From: Chromera velia
Taxonomy: Eukaryota > Sar > Chromeraceae
Length of the DNA: 34,651 nucleotides
Direction: 5' to 3'
Assembly (NCBI GenBank): GCA_018398765.1
Contig: JAHBMJ010005102.1
Span: 40,134-74,784, forward strand
Positions 9,749 through 23,900 of this stretch are shown one piece after another. Positions within the stretch are counted from its first letter, which is position 1. Each line of letters opens with the position of its first letter. The notes under the pieces were generated by a model. It was not told where the DNA came from. It saw nothing but the letters and a program-made list of their open reading frames with translations, and made no database searches. The position numbers and the translations under genes are program-made.

Positions 9749-12700
9749 GCATGCAGCTCAAAGGAAGACAGCTAGGGGAAGAGACCATCGATGGACTCTC
9801 GCAAAGATAGCCAAGCCATTGGGAGACACAGTGGAGGAGGCAGGGAGGGAGGGAGTGAATTGGGGCAGGGGGGGAAGCAGGTCCGAGAAGAAAAAACAAA
9901 AAGTCTTTATTTCTCTATCAACCACTGCATGCATCCTCATGAGTGAGAGAGAGAGAGAGAGGGGGGGAATGAAACAAATAAACAAAGAGCCGCAGCCGAC
10001 CGACCCGCCGTTGCATGAGGTTAACCATGCCGCGTGGCTGGCCAGATGCATCGCCGCTACCATTCATTCATTCATAATGCGTACCCAATTTGCGTACCCA
10101 ATTTGAAGACATGCATGCATTAAATGAACGAATGAACGAACAAACGAACGTTTGCTGACTGACTGACTGACTGACTGACTGACTGACTGACTGACTGACT
10201 GTGGAGGCCAGAGAGGTCAGTCGAAAGAAGGATCGTCGTAGTCTTCTGCTTCTCAGCACAACGTGGAGGGCCTCTCCGCTGATTGTCACTGCAAAGTGGG
10301 AGTAGCCTTTCAGATCCACCCACCCCCCTCCCGATTCTGATGCCTTCCCAGTTCCATCAAGCTCTTTCATCATCGCTCCGTCTTCATCATTCTCTGACTT
10401 GAACCCAGCCTGCTGCCTTTCGGACAGTCCTGTTGTCTTCGTCTTCACAATCACGGCAGGCGCTTCTCCTCCCTCCCTCTCTCCTTCGGCAGCCTTCGAG
10501 ATAGAGCGATGTGAGTGAGGAGAGATCTGCACAGGCACTGGAAAAACCAACTGGGGGAGGGGGGGGGTGTGGGCTTTCTCCCTCGACGTCAATCGGGAGG
10601 TCAGTCGGCTCTCGCCTGCTGCTGCCTCGATTTCCCTTTCCCCTCCCTCCCCTCCGACGGTTTGGGCGGCGGCGGTGTCACTGGCACCGATGGAGGACCC
10701 TGATGGCAATGGGGCCGAGGGGGGGAGGGGGCTCTGCTGATGCTGATGCTGCTGCGCAGGGGGGGGAATAGGACCCGGACCCGGAGCGCTTGATTGGCTC
10801 AAAGTTGGATCTCTTTCTTTCTCTTTGTCCCTTGGCTTCTCCTTTTTAGAGGCGATCAGGCCAGCAGCGTGCTGCTTTAGCTGCTCTTTGATCTGTGCAA
10901 AAGTGGCGGGGCTCGCAATGAGGGGAGGCACGAAGGCTCTATCCCGTTCTCTGTCCCTCTCCGTTCTCGTTCGTCCTGCCGATTGTGATTCTCCCAGCCT
11001 AGAGGGACGACTTGGAACACGGAGGCGGTCCCTGCTGTCTCTTTCTCTTTCTCTTTCCATTGGGTCTCTAGATGGCCGTCCCCACATTCCTCTTCGACGC
11101 GGAAGAGAAGAGCCAGAGAGCGTTCGTTCAAAAACGAAGGACGAACGAAGAGACCCGTCGAGGGCAGGGGGGTCGTTGTGCGGGGATTCGCGGGGGCCAG
11201 CCCCAATCATTTCAGATCTTCCCATTGCGTGGTTCAAATTGTGCGCTCTCTCTCGGGAGGATGGACGCGTTCTGGCCACAAACCTCTCCCCGTTGCTGTT
11301 GTTGTTGCGATGATGAACCGAACCGTCAGGTGTCGACATCACGGAAACCCTTCTGGACTCTCCCGTTTCTCTCTCTTTCTCTCCCCCCCCCTCTCTCTCT
11401 CCTGTCACGTCGCTTGACCGGTTGGGTGCAGAAATGGGCCTCTGGTCACCGACTGCGTGGCCCCCGTCTGCCGCAACAGATGCCCCAACCGGCCCCCCCC
11501 CTCCTCGGCCCTGTTGCAGCAGAGAATCTCGATGCGTCTGGATCTCCTCTCGAGGGCGTGAGTAGGCCTTTTGCTTCTGCTGGCCGTGGGAAGGGGATGA
11601 TCGGCTGAGTCCCCCTGGCCGGAGATGATGAGGATGATGACGCATCCCCATCGGTGCCCCCCCCTCTCCTCCATGCACAGGTCCTACTACTGCGGGGTTT
11701 GAAGAACGTCTCAGCTGAGGGTGAACTTCTACCTCGAGCTCCGCATCTCCTTCTCCCGACTTGGACAGAAACAGACGAGCTCTGATCACTCGGGGGTTTG
11801 CGTTGTGCGGTTTGTGCCCCCGAGGGGGAGGGGGACTGATGCCGTTGTGTCCCCTCTGCTGCTGCTGCTGTGTCTGATTTGTGTACCTGCCGCCTGCTGA
11901 GTGAGAGTGTCGTCTAGGTCGAGAGGAAGGGGGAAGGGCGAGGAGACCGTCGGTTGGTGCCACCCCCTCTCCTGTTGTGCGACCTCTTTCTCTTTCTCTG
12001 CTGTCTCTGTCTCTGTCCCCCCTGTCTTTCTCTCGTCTCCTCCAAAGCGCAAAAAGGTTCGCAGGGGCCCAACGAGACTGCTCTTGCTCGTCTCTCTCTC
12101 TCGCACGCTCTCTGTCGTGGGATGTCGAACGGAGATAGCCGTCCCCCCCGAGAGAACGGCGGTTGTCCACTGGCACGTCGTGTTCGTGGGAAGATTCTGT
12201 GTCGTGTCGTGTCGCGTTCTCCACTCGGCCATGCGTTGTAACGAAATGAGGAAGCACATCTGCAGAGGCTGGAGGCGACCGGAACACCACGGCACCTCCC
12301 CCCCTCTCTCGCCCCCCCGGAGGGACTCTCGGTGCCGAAAGTGCAGAGGAGTGGGAAGCAGGGGGGGAAGGGGAAGAGGTTGCTCTCTCCAAATCGGAGG
12401 GGGGCGGACCACCGGGGGGCGGAGACGGAGAAGGAGACGGAGATGGCGTGCTGCCAGATGAGACTGCCACAGGAGCAGGCTGTTGTTGCTGCGGCATCAT
12501 GAATGTGGGATGCTCCTGAACGACCCGGTTTGTTGGGGGTGTGGTCATGGTTGGTGGTTCCTCGACCACTTCCTGAGAACCACCTCCATCCTCCTCATGG
12601 CGAATGTTCTCCACCACTCCGTCATCCTCTTCCTCTCCCTCTCTGTGCTCCTGTACACCCAATCTGGGGCTCTCTGCTGCTTCCACTATCGGGTCTCTTG

Positions 12701-15700
12701 CGTACAAGGCCAGGGGGACGAAGACTCGATGGGAAGATGAATTGGGGCCGTCCCCTCTTTGTGAACTGAGCTTCGTTGGATGGTCTCTGTGGTCAGAAGA
12801 GGGGTCTGCAATCGCTTCTGTGTCTTCTTCCTCAGCTGTCTCTTCGACTTCCATTGCTGCAGTCTCACTCTCACCAGCCAGCAGAACTTGATGTGTTTGG
12901 TCCTCTACTTCGGGTACGGGTTCTCCTCCTTCTCCTTCGCTGTTTTCGTTCTCTCTTTCTGACTTTTTAGGAAGTGCCTGGAAGTCGGCAGGAAAGAGTT
13001 TTGGAGTCCGATGATTAGCGTGGGGGGAAGGGACAGTGGGGGGATGGAGGGGGGGCACTTGCTTTGCTCGGCGTGCGTCGGCCCCTTGTGTGACAGTCGC
13101 GAATGCCTGGGAGAGATTGAGGTTGAGGGGAATGCGGGGAACGTGGGAAGGGTGCGCGGTACCTGAGTGCTCTGATGGCGCCGTTCGATCTCTGTTCCTG
13201 TCTCTTGGAGATGAAGCCACGACAGAGGGAGGGAAATTGTGAGAGCTGGCCGTGCGACCGTCTGCAAGCAGTTGCTGAACTGGGGGATTCATCCCGTTGT
13301 GGTGTGCATGGGCTGTGGCTGTGTTTTTGGCGGGCCCTCTCCCTGTTCCTCCACCAGCAGAGACGGTTTCTGAAGCCGCAGAGACAGAGTTGGGCTGAGG
13401 CTGTTGCTGAGACTGGGGTTCGAGAGCTTCATCTTCATCGACGTTCGTGAAAATGTCGTCCTCTCCCTGATTGAAGGAAGGAAGGAAGGAAGGAAGGAAG
13501 AGATGCATGGTGAAATAGGGAAAGGAATGTATACACGCAGGCGGCTGGGGGAGAGGAGACAAACGACAATTAAATGGAGGAAGAAACAAACTGAGTGAGT
13601 GCGAGTGGTTGGCTGCCTACGCGGTGACGGGTGCAAGAGCGGTTGGATACTCCGATAGCTCAAACCATTCCTGCGTTTCCTCGTGAGTCAATCTCAAATG
13701 TTTGCCTCGTACTGCTTTTTCGTACCTTGTCTTTTTGACACTCACTCACTCCCTCCCTCCCTCACTCACTCACTCATTCACTCACTCACACACTCCCTCA
13801 CTCCCTCCCTCCCTTGCTCACTCACTCACTCATTCACTCACTCGCTTCCTCACTGACTGACTCACTCACTCACTCACTCACTCCCTCCCTCACTCCCTCA
13901 CTCCCTCACTCACTTACTTTGTCGAATCCGCATTCTGCTGCCTGTGGAGACTTCTGCAGGACCGTTTTGAAGAGCTCAGCTGCCTCGCAGTACTGAGTGA
14001 AGGCCTCTAGCTGTGCTGCTACCTGCATGCATGAAAAGAGGAAAACAAGTTTAAAGAAAAAGAGCGAGGGAGGGAACGACACAGAAAGAGAGAAAGGGAA
14101 AAAATCAAAGGGAGAAACTGAAAGACGGATGGGCGAGTGAGTAAACCAATCTCACTGACGGGTTTGTTGCATCTGTCCTTCCTTCTGTACACAGACAATG
14201 ACTGAGCGTATGAGCTCACTTTGCAAATGCAACTCTTTTGGTTCAGTCGAGCAAGGAAGACACTCTTCAAGTTCCCCGACCGTCACCGTCGGACGGACGG
14301 ACGGACGGACGGACCTCTTTGGGCGTCCCCCCATCAATGACTGCGTTGAATCCTGAATCTGTGAGGATGTTACACGAGTGCCCGATGCTGATTGCCGTCT
14401 CCATTTTGTCCCCTGTCAGGACCCACAACTTTACCCCGGCGTCCTTAAGGTCGGCAATAACGGCAGGCACATCGTCTTGCAACCTGCATGCATACGTCAC
14501 GACGCATGCAAGTGCGCATGGTGGTGTGGATGCGCGTACTTGACGCACAGAACACATAAAAGAAGGCAGGAGATAAAAGAAGGCAGGAGATAAAAGGAGG
14601 CAGGAGATAACAGAAGGCAGGAGATAAAAGAAGGCAGGAGATAAAAGAAGGCAGGAGATAAAAGAAAGCAGGAGAAAAAAGAAGGCAGGAGATAAAAGAA
14701 GGCAGGAGATAAAAGAAAGCAGGAGGTAAAAGAAGGCAGGAGATAAAAGAAGGCAGGAGATAAAAGAAAGCAGGAGATAAAAGAAAGCAGGAGGTAAAAG
14801 AAGGCAGGAGATAAAAGAAGGCAGGAGATAAAAGAAGGCAGGAGATAAAAGAAGGCAGGAGATAAAAGAAGGCAGGAGAAAAAAGAAGGCAGGGGATAAA
14901 AGAAGGCAGGAGATAAAAGAAGGCAGGAGATAAAAGAAAGCAGGAGGTAAAAGAAGGCAGGAGATAAAAGAAGGCAGGAGATAAAAGAAAGCAGGAGATA
15001 AAAGAAGGCAGGGGATAAAAGAAGGCAGGAGATAAAAGAAGGCAGGAGATAAAAGAAGGCAGGAGATAAAAGAAGGCAGGAGATAAAAGAAGGCAGGAGA
15101 TAAAAGAAGGCAGGAGATAAAAGAAAGCAGGAGAAAAAAGAAGGCACGAAATAAAAGAAGGCAGGAGATAAAAGAAGGCACGAGATAAAAGAAGGCAGGA
15201 GATAAAAGAAGGCAGGAGATAAAAGAAGGCAGGAGATAAAAGAAGGCAGGAGATAAAAGAAGGCAGGAGATAAAAGAAAGCAGGAGATAAAAGAAGGCAG
15301 GAGAAAAAAGAAGGCAGGGGATAAAAGAAGGCAGGAGATAAAAGAAGGCAGGAGATAAAAGAAGGCAGGAGATAAAAGAAGGCAGGAGGTACGGTTCCTG
15401 TACGCCAATCGATGCGGCGTTCGTTCGTGCACCGAATGAATGAGCACTCACTCACTCACTTGTCTTCGATTCCCGTGCACCCCACAAGCGTCAGGTTACG
15501 CTCAATCGCTGCGATGGCTGCCTGCATGGCGCGGGTCTTCGCTTCCCCTACTTCTGCACAGGCGCTGGCAAAAATCCTGCAGGCAGGCACGAAGAGAGGA
15601 ACGAATTGAATTTCTTTGGTTTGATGCACACACAGACACACGAACAACCAGCGAGCGAGTGAACGAGAGAGAGAGAGAGAGAGAGATGCAAGCACGCTCA

Positions 15701-17902
15701 CGTCGATTTCTACTCCCATTTTGAGACTCGAGGATACATGCACACAGAACAACACCCACTTGCCTGCACAAAGAAGCACTCACCAAGTACACACTTGCAC
15801 GCACACGCGGAGAGATTCAGCGAAAAAGAGCGGGAAGCAGCTACTCACAGATGCGAACCTGCTGTTATGCCTCATATCTTCCCTCATTCAGACAGAGTGT
15901 TGTCTCTCCCTCCAAATGACGTACACCTGCAGTTCATCCCTTCATTCCCCATAAGAAAGAAACCTCCCACGTCCTTAGCTCTCGATCACCACCATGCATG
16001 CACCCGCCTACCTGCCTACCTGTGCCACTTCGCGTACTCAGACCCGGACAGATCCCGATACCCCAACACTAGTGTCCGGAGGCCCACACGGGCCAACGCC
16101 AGCAGCTGGGACTGCAGGCAGGCAGGCAGGCAGACATTCATTTCCATACAGAATTCTTTTTCTGTGTGAATACATTCTGTATGGAATTAAATGAATGCAG
16201 GCAGCTTGGTACCCATGCACCCTCGTGAGAGGAGAGGAGGAATGAAAAGACAAGGCAGTCAAGACGAATGAAAGAATGAATAGACGGAAACGGGGGAGAG
16301 AAGGGAAACGGGGGAGCGAAGGGAAAACAAAACAATTGCGAAAAGGACCCCTTTGGAAGGCGCCTGATGAGTTCCTCCCCCTCCCCCCCTACAGGATCAC
16401 TGCCCCACGGACGGACCAATAGATGCAGGTACCAACCATCCATCCAACCAACCTGAATGCTTCCGATCATTTCGTCCTGTCCTGCGGCCGCAGCTGCGAG
16501 CATCGAATTGTCCGCCCCCTTCACGAGCACCCGAACCTTCCCGCACATGTCGCTGCATCATGCATGCATACAGTGTATACGTTTACTTTCATACACCCGA
16601 ACCTGTATGAAAGTAAACGCAAACACCCGAACCTTCCCGCACATGTCGCTGCATCATGCATGCAGTCAGTGCATACAGAGAGTCCATACAGTCGAATTCA
16701 TCTCACGCATCCATTCGATCATTCATCCATTCGTTCGGGCGAGAAATCAGGCTCCCTCCACAGATGTCTAGGACGGAAAGAGTGAATTAAACATGATGTG
16801 TGGCTGACCATAAAAAGAAGAGGTAACAGTGTGAAAAACCAAGAGGCAAGTAGGCAAGGAACCTTTTGAAAGGAGAGAAAGGCAAAGGTGAACAAAGTCA
16901 GCCAGCCGCACTTTTGCCTCAAGGTGGTCTTTCGTGTTGATGAATGAAGGAGGATCGAATCTGGTGTTTGTGACAGGAGCCCTGATTGAAATCAGTCAGG
17001 GAGGAAAAAAACGGACAAATGAATGGAGGGAAGCACAGGAGGGAAGGGGGAAAGCCGTACGAAGCGAGTCGAGTCCTCCGACTGCAATCAATGGTGAATT
17101 TTGAAGGGAAAGAAAGGGAAGGGAAGGGAAGTGGTGGGGGGGACTGACGAGAGCACAACGCTCATACGCTTCCTGTCGTTGTCAAACTCGACAACATCGA
17201 AAACTTTGAAGGACAGCACGGGGGTTTTCTGGACTTTCGCGTGTCCTCCTCTCCCTTCTTGTTCCCCCCACCCCCTTTTTCTTTCCTTTCTTTCCCTCTC
17301 TTCAGAATCAGGCGGTGTTCTGCTGTCTCTCCCTCTTGACCTCCTACTCCCCGGCTTCTCCTCACTTTCCGCCGCCATCTCATCCGACTGGAGAAATCCG
17401 AAAAGTCTCTTCGTGACGTCAGCCGTCAGACGGACTTGCAGAGTATTCAAGTCGGGACGACAATAAAATTCAACGCCTGCAAGCAACACACGTCACTTGA
17501 AAGCTTGGGGAAGAGAGGAGGCAGGCACAATCAGATCAAATAGAGAGAGAACACCCTTTCAAACTCATTTCCATTGCTTCTTGCACGTTTCCAGCTGGCG
17601 TAACTGCATGCTGTTCTCTTCCTTTGCATGGATCAGAAAACTGGAAGGAAACTAAGTCGAAGATGTATGTGCACATGAATGAAAAATGAATGAGCATTTG
17701 AAATGGAGATCTTCATGACTCACCCATGTTTCTTGCTCCTGCAACAAGTGCGAGCTCGTCTGGCGAAGACCCATCGTACTTCATATTTGCGCCTGCATGA
17801 AAGGATGCACACTTCCATACGTACGTTGCACACACACACACACACACACGCACACACATACACACACACACACACGCACGCACACACACACACATGCACA
17901 CT

Positions 17903-17933
<31 letters not shown>

Positions 17934-20900
17934 GAATGCGCGCGCGAGAGAGAAATGGAGGTAGAGTGAGAGGGTCTCTGACCAGTTTCAGCGGGGATAA
18001 AGGGAATGTCTGCAGAGCTGTCGATGCCCCGAGAGGCTGGAGAGCAGCCCCACAAATCGTCCGTTGCGTCTTCGCTTCCCGCTTCGTTGCTGCTGCCACT
18101 CAGTTGACGGTGCTGCCATCCTGCTGCTGTCTGCAGATCCTCAAAAGAACCTGCCCCTCCTCCGACCCTGTCTGTGTCTCTTTCCCCCCGATCTCTGTAC
18201 ACAGCCATTTCGTTTCCTTCTCTGCCGTGATAGGGGGACTGGAGAATAACTGTCCCCGTCCCCTCTCCAGCAGCGGGGTGAAGAAACTCAACGTCGTCCG
18301 CCCTGCTGTCAGCGGAATCTCTCTGCACAGACGAGAAGGACAACCGCTTTCCCCTCTGCTGCTGCTGCTGGTGGTGGTGGTGGGGATACGAATATCGATC
18401 AGAGTTTGCGTCCCGGCCCAGGCTGCCCCATTCATTCGCTCCTCCCCCACTTGCCCCCCGGCGGCGTCTCATCTCCTCCTCCTGTTCCTCCATCTCCCAG
18501 TGCATTTGCCTGACCTGATTCAGATGCGCCTCCCTTCCTGGATCCTCGACGCAAATCGGGGGAAGAGTCTGCTGAGCATGCGTATGATCTGTCTGTCCAC
18601 CTGCTGATAAAGCGCTCTCCCCATGCAACGACTTACTTTCGTTCCCCCCACTCTCTCTGGAGAATCGGCGAACGAGCCCACTAACCGCACTGCTGCTCTC
18701 TGCCGCCGACGCGGGCCTTCCCACAACCTCTGGTACCTCCCTCCCTCCTCCTCCTTCTTCAAATGTCTCAGCGCACACACTCGTTTCCTCACACAACCCC
18801 CCAATGGCATGCCCCACACCGGAACCTCCACTTCCAAATGACCCCCTCTCCCTCTCCCTTTGCCTTTCCCAATCTCCTCTACCCACGCCGCCTGGATCCC
18901 TATCCCGCCCCCGAGGGACCTGCAGCCCCCCTGCCGACCACAGTGCTGTGAAACACTTCTGCTGCTGCTGGCTGAACCCCGGGGGGGGCGACGTCACGTG
19001 TTTCTGCCCCCCTCCCCCTCCCCCTCCGCTGCCGCCGCCGGGTGGGAGCTGCACCCTGGCGGAGGACGCCTCAGACCCTCCCGGCCCTCCCCACTGACTC
19101 TCTTCTTCAAGTTCTCCCTCCTTCACCTCCCCACCCTCATCCCCCCTACCAACGCCCCCCCGTCGCGCCCCCACAGGAAAAGCCCTCCAGCTAGAGCCCC
19201 CACTCCTCACCCCACAGGGCGAACGCCGGACGACCGAGCCGCGAAGTCCAGAATGACTGCGGCGAGTGTGTGCTTGCGGGTGGACTCGGGTTGAGGCGGC
19301 CCTGCTCCCTGACTGAGTCAGAGGCATCGTCGAGGCCGCTCGAGAGGGAGCTGAGACCGAGGGCGCCGCCTGACTGAGCGTCTCCGGATCTCGACAGGAC
19401 CCCCAGCCGGATACTGAGCACGAGGCGGCAGGTGGGGAGGACCAAACGGGCTGCTGAGCGTGTCTGCATGGTTTCAGGGGTTGGGAAGAAGAACAGGAAG
19501 GGGAAGGGGAAGAAGAGGATCCTCCATGGTGACTCAGAGGGGGGGAAGGGGAAATGACCCCTCGGTTTGGGTGGGGGGGAGACTTTTCGGGTCCGTCTGA
19601 CGAGGCACTCATCTTCTTGTAAATATCAGTGGCCTCCATTCCCCTTCCCATTCCCCCTGCAGCAGGACTCTCCTCAGGCTCCCCCTCTGTCTCTCTGTCT
19701 TTTCGGGCGCTGGGTTTCGATTTGGATGCCCCCTTTGCATTGTGTGATGGGGTTATCTGCTTCTGTTTGTGGGTGTTGTGGTTATTTCTTCTTCTTCTTC
19801 CTCGTGGAGAGGCTGACGGAGAAGGTGAACGAGAACTGAATCCGTCGAGGGAGAGGGAGAAGCTTCGGGTTCGGAAGGGAAGGGGGGGATCTTCATCCTC
19901 ATCCTCATGCAACCCCGGGTGGTGGTGAGGTTGAGCTTGTTCCCTCTCAGCCCTTCTCCATTCTTTTTGTCCTTTCCGGGAAGAGCAGCGTCGCTGCGTT
20001 GAAGTTCCTCTGTCACGAGGCCGAGCACGATGATTCGGAGCCCCCGCGTGATCATTTGAAGCTTCGCCGACGTCTCCAACACGCCGACAGGGGCTGCTGC
20101 CTTCACGGAGAAATCTGTCACCAGGGTGACTGCCCACTCCGAGCAGGTTTGTGCAGCTGTCAGTCCACTCTTTTGCCTTCCGATGCTGGTGATGGTGAGA
20201 CTCCAAGTCCCCATCGCTCTCGGAGTCTGTCACAGAACAACTGTCTGCAGCACCAGGAATGGAGACGGACTGAAAAAAAGCGGGCGGCGGGGCGCCGTGG
20301 TCTCCCTGCGAGTGTAGCAGAAGTTGTGCGTGACTGTGTTTCGGTGTCTGCGTGGTTGCGTTTGTTTCCGTTTCGCTTTCGGTTTCTAAAGGGGAAAGGG
20401 ACACATTTGGGGTCTGATTATGTTCGGGTACAGTTTCTGAATCTGCGTGTGCCCCTGCTCTGGTGTCGCGGGTTCGAGGAGGAATCAGTCTGTCTGCTTG
20501 GGGGGCAGTTCCGGGAACGCGAGGCGGAGAGAGTCGTGGAGATTGCGTGGGGGGAGTGGGTATTGCTGGATCCGGGGCTGTGAGTCCGTCCACTGGGGTG
20601 CCGCTGCTCCCTCGGCCGATATTGAAGGGGGGCCGGTCTGAATCTGAATTCGCCTGTTCATCTGACAGACTGTGCTCTCTGTCACCTCCGGTTTGGTTCT
20701 TGTGCTGCTTCCAGACGCCCCCCGGGTCTTCATGTTTGTTTTCATTTTCATTTTCTTGCCGGAAAGTCACCGGGGGGCTCTCTCTATGCGACCTGGCTGA
20801 GACGTTTCGCGAGTGAGTGTCGAAATTTGTCGGAGGCTCTTGCGGTCTTGATCTGTTTTCCCCCCCCATATGGGCCTTCCCTGACAGGCATTTGGTGGAA

Positions 20901-23900
20901 ACTCCCTCGACCTCGGGAGAGGAGGGACGCAAGGGGTCGAGGGGCTCTGTTTCGTTTTGCAGCGCCTCCTCTTCCGACTCCTGCTGACTGTCCTTGCAAC
21001 TTACTGATACATCCCGCTCCTTCTCTCTTTCTTTTTCGCTCTCATACCCAACTCCGTCCCGGAGAGGGCTACAAGATGTGGCCCCCCTCCCAAGGCACTC
21101 ACCTCGACAGGAAGCGTCAGAAGAGATTAGGGCACAAGGGGTTGACGCCGAAGGCAGGATTTCCGTGTTTGTGTTTGTACCTGTGTTAGGCTTCGTGGGT
21201 GTTTCTTGCCGGTGAGGGCCCCCTATGTCTTTACAGGCGTCTGCTGTTTGACCCCCCCCGCCCACTGGCAGCCCTCCTCCGGCTCCGACGATCTGGGCAG
21301 AATCCTGTAATTCCCCCAGACTGCAATCATGATCTGAAGCCATAGACAAAACAGCAAACGAACGCCCTTCATGGAGATTTGGGGGATCAGGGGGCACTGG
21401 TACGGGCGGGGGGGGGGCGGATGCATGGGAAGTCCTCCATTGAGACAATTCTCTTCCCTCATACGCGTCCTTCTCTCTCTCTTGTGCTTGCTCTCCTTCT
21501 TCCTGCGCTTCTTCTTCTCGTGAGTGTCTGTAGACGCCTGCCCCCATACAAACGCTTTCGTTTTTGCTGCCGGAGGACACCAAAGCGTCCTCATGCCAAG
21601 CGATCGTCACACTGCCCTTCGCTGGAGCTTCCCTCTCCCTCCCTCTCTCTCTGTCTGCGTCTCTCAAAACTCTAGCTGACCTTGCGCCAAAGACCTCTCT
21701 CTCCTCCATAACATCAACCCCCTGTCTGTCATTGTGCAATCCCCTTCTTCCCCTGCCTGCCGAAAAGCTCTGCTGTCGAGGATCATTCTCACCAACAGGC
21801 TCGACACCAATCGACCTATCAATACTGCTGCGGATCCGTCCATCCACCCAGGCCGCCAATCCTCCTCCTCCTCCTCCCCCCCCTGCCGCTGGAGCCCCCG
21901 CGTGCGTCCCCCATTCCTCTCCCCCCTCCCCTTCTCGGAACGCCCCACCTGGGCTCGCAGCATGAACATCAAAAGATGCATCATCCAGTCTCTGCGCCCT
22001 CACGGCTGGCTGCCGTGCCGTGTGGGGGAGAGACGGAGGCTCACTCTTGCACAACATGTCCGGGGAACCGAGGCCCAGGGCTCCGGCAGAAATCGAAACG
22101 CGCCGAGAAGTGGTGGCCCCGGAAATTATGCCGCCTCCATTCTGTTGCTCTTGCTGTTCTTCGAGATCTTCATCTTCTATGGAATGAAAGAATTGACCCC
22201 TATGCTTACTCTCTTTGTCCCTGTCTCTGTCTCTGTCTCTCGGCTGTGTTGTGTCTCTCCGCCCTTTTTCTAGAAGCATCAGACGCGAACTCTCGCGCGA
22301 GCCTGAGGATGCAGTGCGCGGGCGTTCCAAGGGATCGTCCCATACGTGCACTCGGACTCCCTCTCCGTCTCCGTCTCCCGCACGGGGAACATCGACGTAC
22401 CCTCCTCTCTCCCTCTCCCTCTCCCACTGAGCAGACGGGGGGTCGGCACGCCCACGTCCGTCGGAGCCCGAGACAGACACCGAGAGCTTCACCCTTCCTC
22501 CTTCACTGCTGCGTCTCCTCACCTGTCTCTTCCCTTCCCTTTCTTCTTCTACGCCAGACAGCGGCGTTGCCTTAGCGGCAAGATCTTCTCTCTCTGTCTC
22601 TGCAGATCCCCCGCCATCACTTTTTCCTTCTTCTTTGATGAGAACTGTATGACACAAGGCAAGGACCAAAAGAAAATCTCGAGACTTGTTCAAAAAGTTC
22701 CCGCCCCCGCGAGTGTTGAGCAGGGACTGATGAAATTCCTCAGCATCAAAATCCACATATCTTTCCGGAGAACTTGCGTCCACTTCCCCCCCTTCCTCCT
22801 CGAGCTCTTCTTCTTCTTCCCTCACCCCCCCTCTCCCTTCCCCTTCCCCAGCCTCGCCTCCGTCCCCCCGTTCATCCCAATCGACCCCAACAGAAGAGCG
22901 AGACACCAACCCCCGTTCAACGTCTTCATCTGCTGCTGCCCGAGGAAGTGGCGGCGTCCAGCCCCCTCTTCCCCCTCTTCCCCCATGCACAGACTGCGGA
23001 AGGTCCTGTTGATTGCGCGACCCCGCTCCGCTCCTGGAAGGCCCCGAGGACCCTTCCCGCTCCCGCTCCCGGTCCGGCCAGTTCGTTCCGGTGCCGGCAC
23101 TGAGGTTGGGCGTCGCCGTTTGGGGTCGGGGGGGGATCACCTCCTCTGAGGGGGTGCGGGTGCCGACTCCGATGCCCAAATTTGACATCAATTTCGGCAT
23201 CGGGGCCCCGAACTGAATATTCCCGTTCAGAGGGGGATTGGCATCTGCCGGCAGCAACAGAGGGGTCTCAGTGGCCTGCATGGATGCACACACGAACATG
23301 ATCATGCAGCCAGCCGTTCATGACTACACGCATGCACGCATGATATTATATCGAATGCTGGTTGCAAAAGACAACAAGACTAACAATGCATGGACACGAA
23401 TGAAGAAAAAAAGGGACGGAAAAAAAGGAACGAAGAAGAATAAGAGAGAGGAAGATGGGGAGACAGACAGACAGAGCAACTGACCTGTCTGTTGAGTCCC
23501 TGATCGGCATCTGTGAGTCCAAACAGCCGCCCCCCGATACCCATCGATCTGGATCAATCGATCAATCAATCAATCAATCAATCAATCAGTCAGTCAGTCA
23601 GTCAGTCAATTGACATCAAACTCTACAGCAGCGGAAGGGATGGGAGAATCCAAAACGCTGATGAAAGCATTGTCACAAACCGGCCAACCGACCAAGAAAG
23701 AGAATCAATCCACCAGTCAAAGTGCCCATCTAGCATGCAGCCAATCTAAACAACCGATTGGTTCTGCAGGCCTCTCCAAATCCCCTTGCAACTCGATCGA
23801 TCGATCGATCAAGCATTCCTTCATTCATTCCATCATGATCCCTCCCGTATGTACGTCTTCCTGCCTTCCCTCCCTCTATTCTCCCGCAGTGGTTCCCTCA

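Noticed and set aside
9758-9900. Exon between exons 19 and 20 ([10 protein letters not shown])
   Set aside because: Exon 19 to exon 20 already gives the family spacing up to [11 protein letters not shown], so there is no room for more residues.
14152-14314. Extra P4-ATPase exon in the frame containing [16 protein letters not shown]
   Set aside because: No good acceptor or donor was found, and exon 16 (TPKE) joins exon 17 (VAAQLEAF) directly in phase 0.
14267-15455. Long minus-strand ORFs of over 300 codons full of [12 protein letters not shown] repeats
   Set aside because: They are translations of the 17-bp minisatellite, occur in all three frames, and lie in an intron whose flanking exons join to give conserved P4-ATPase sequence.
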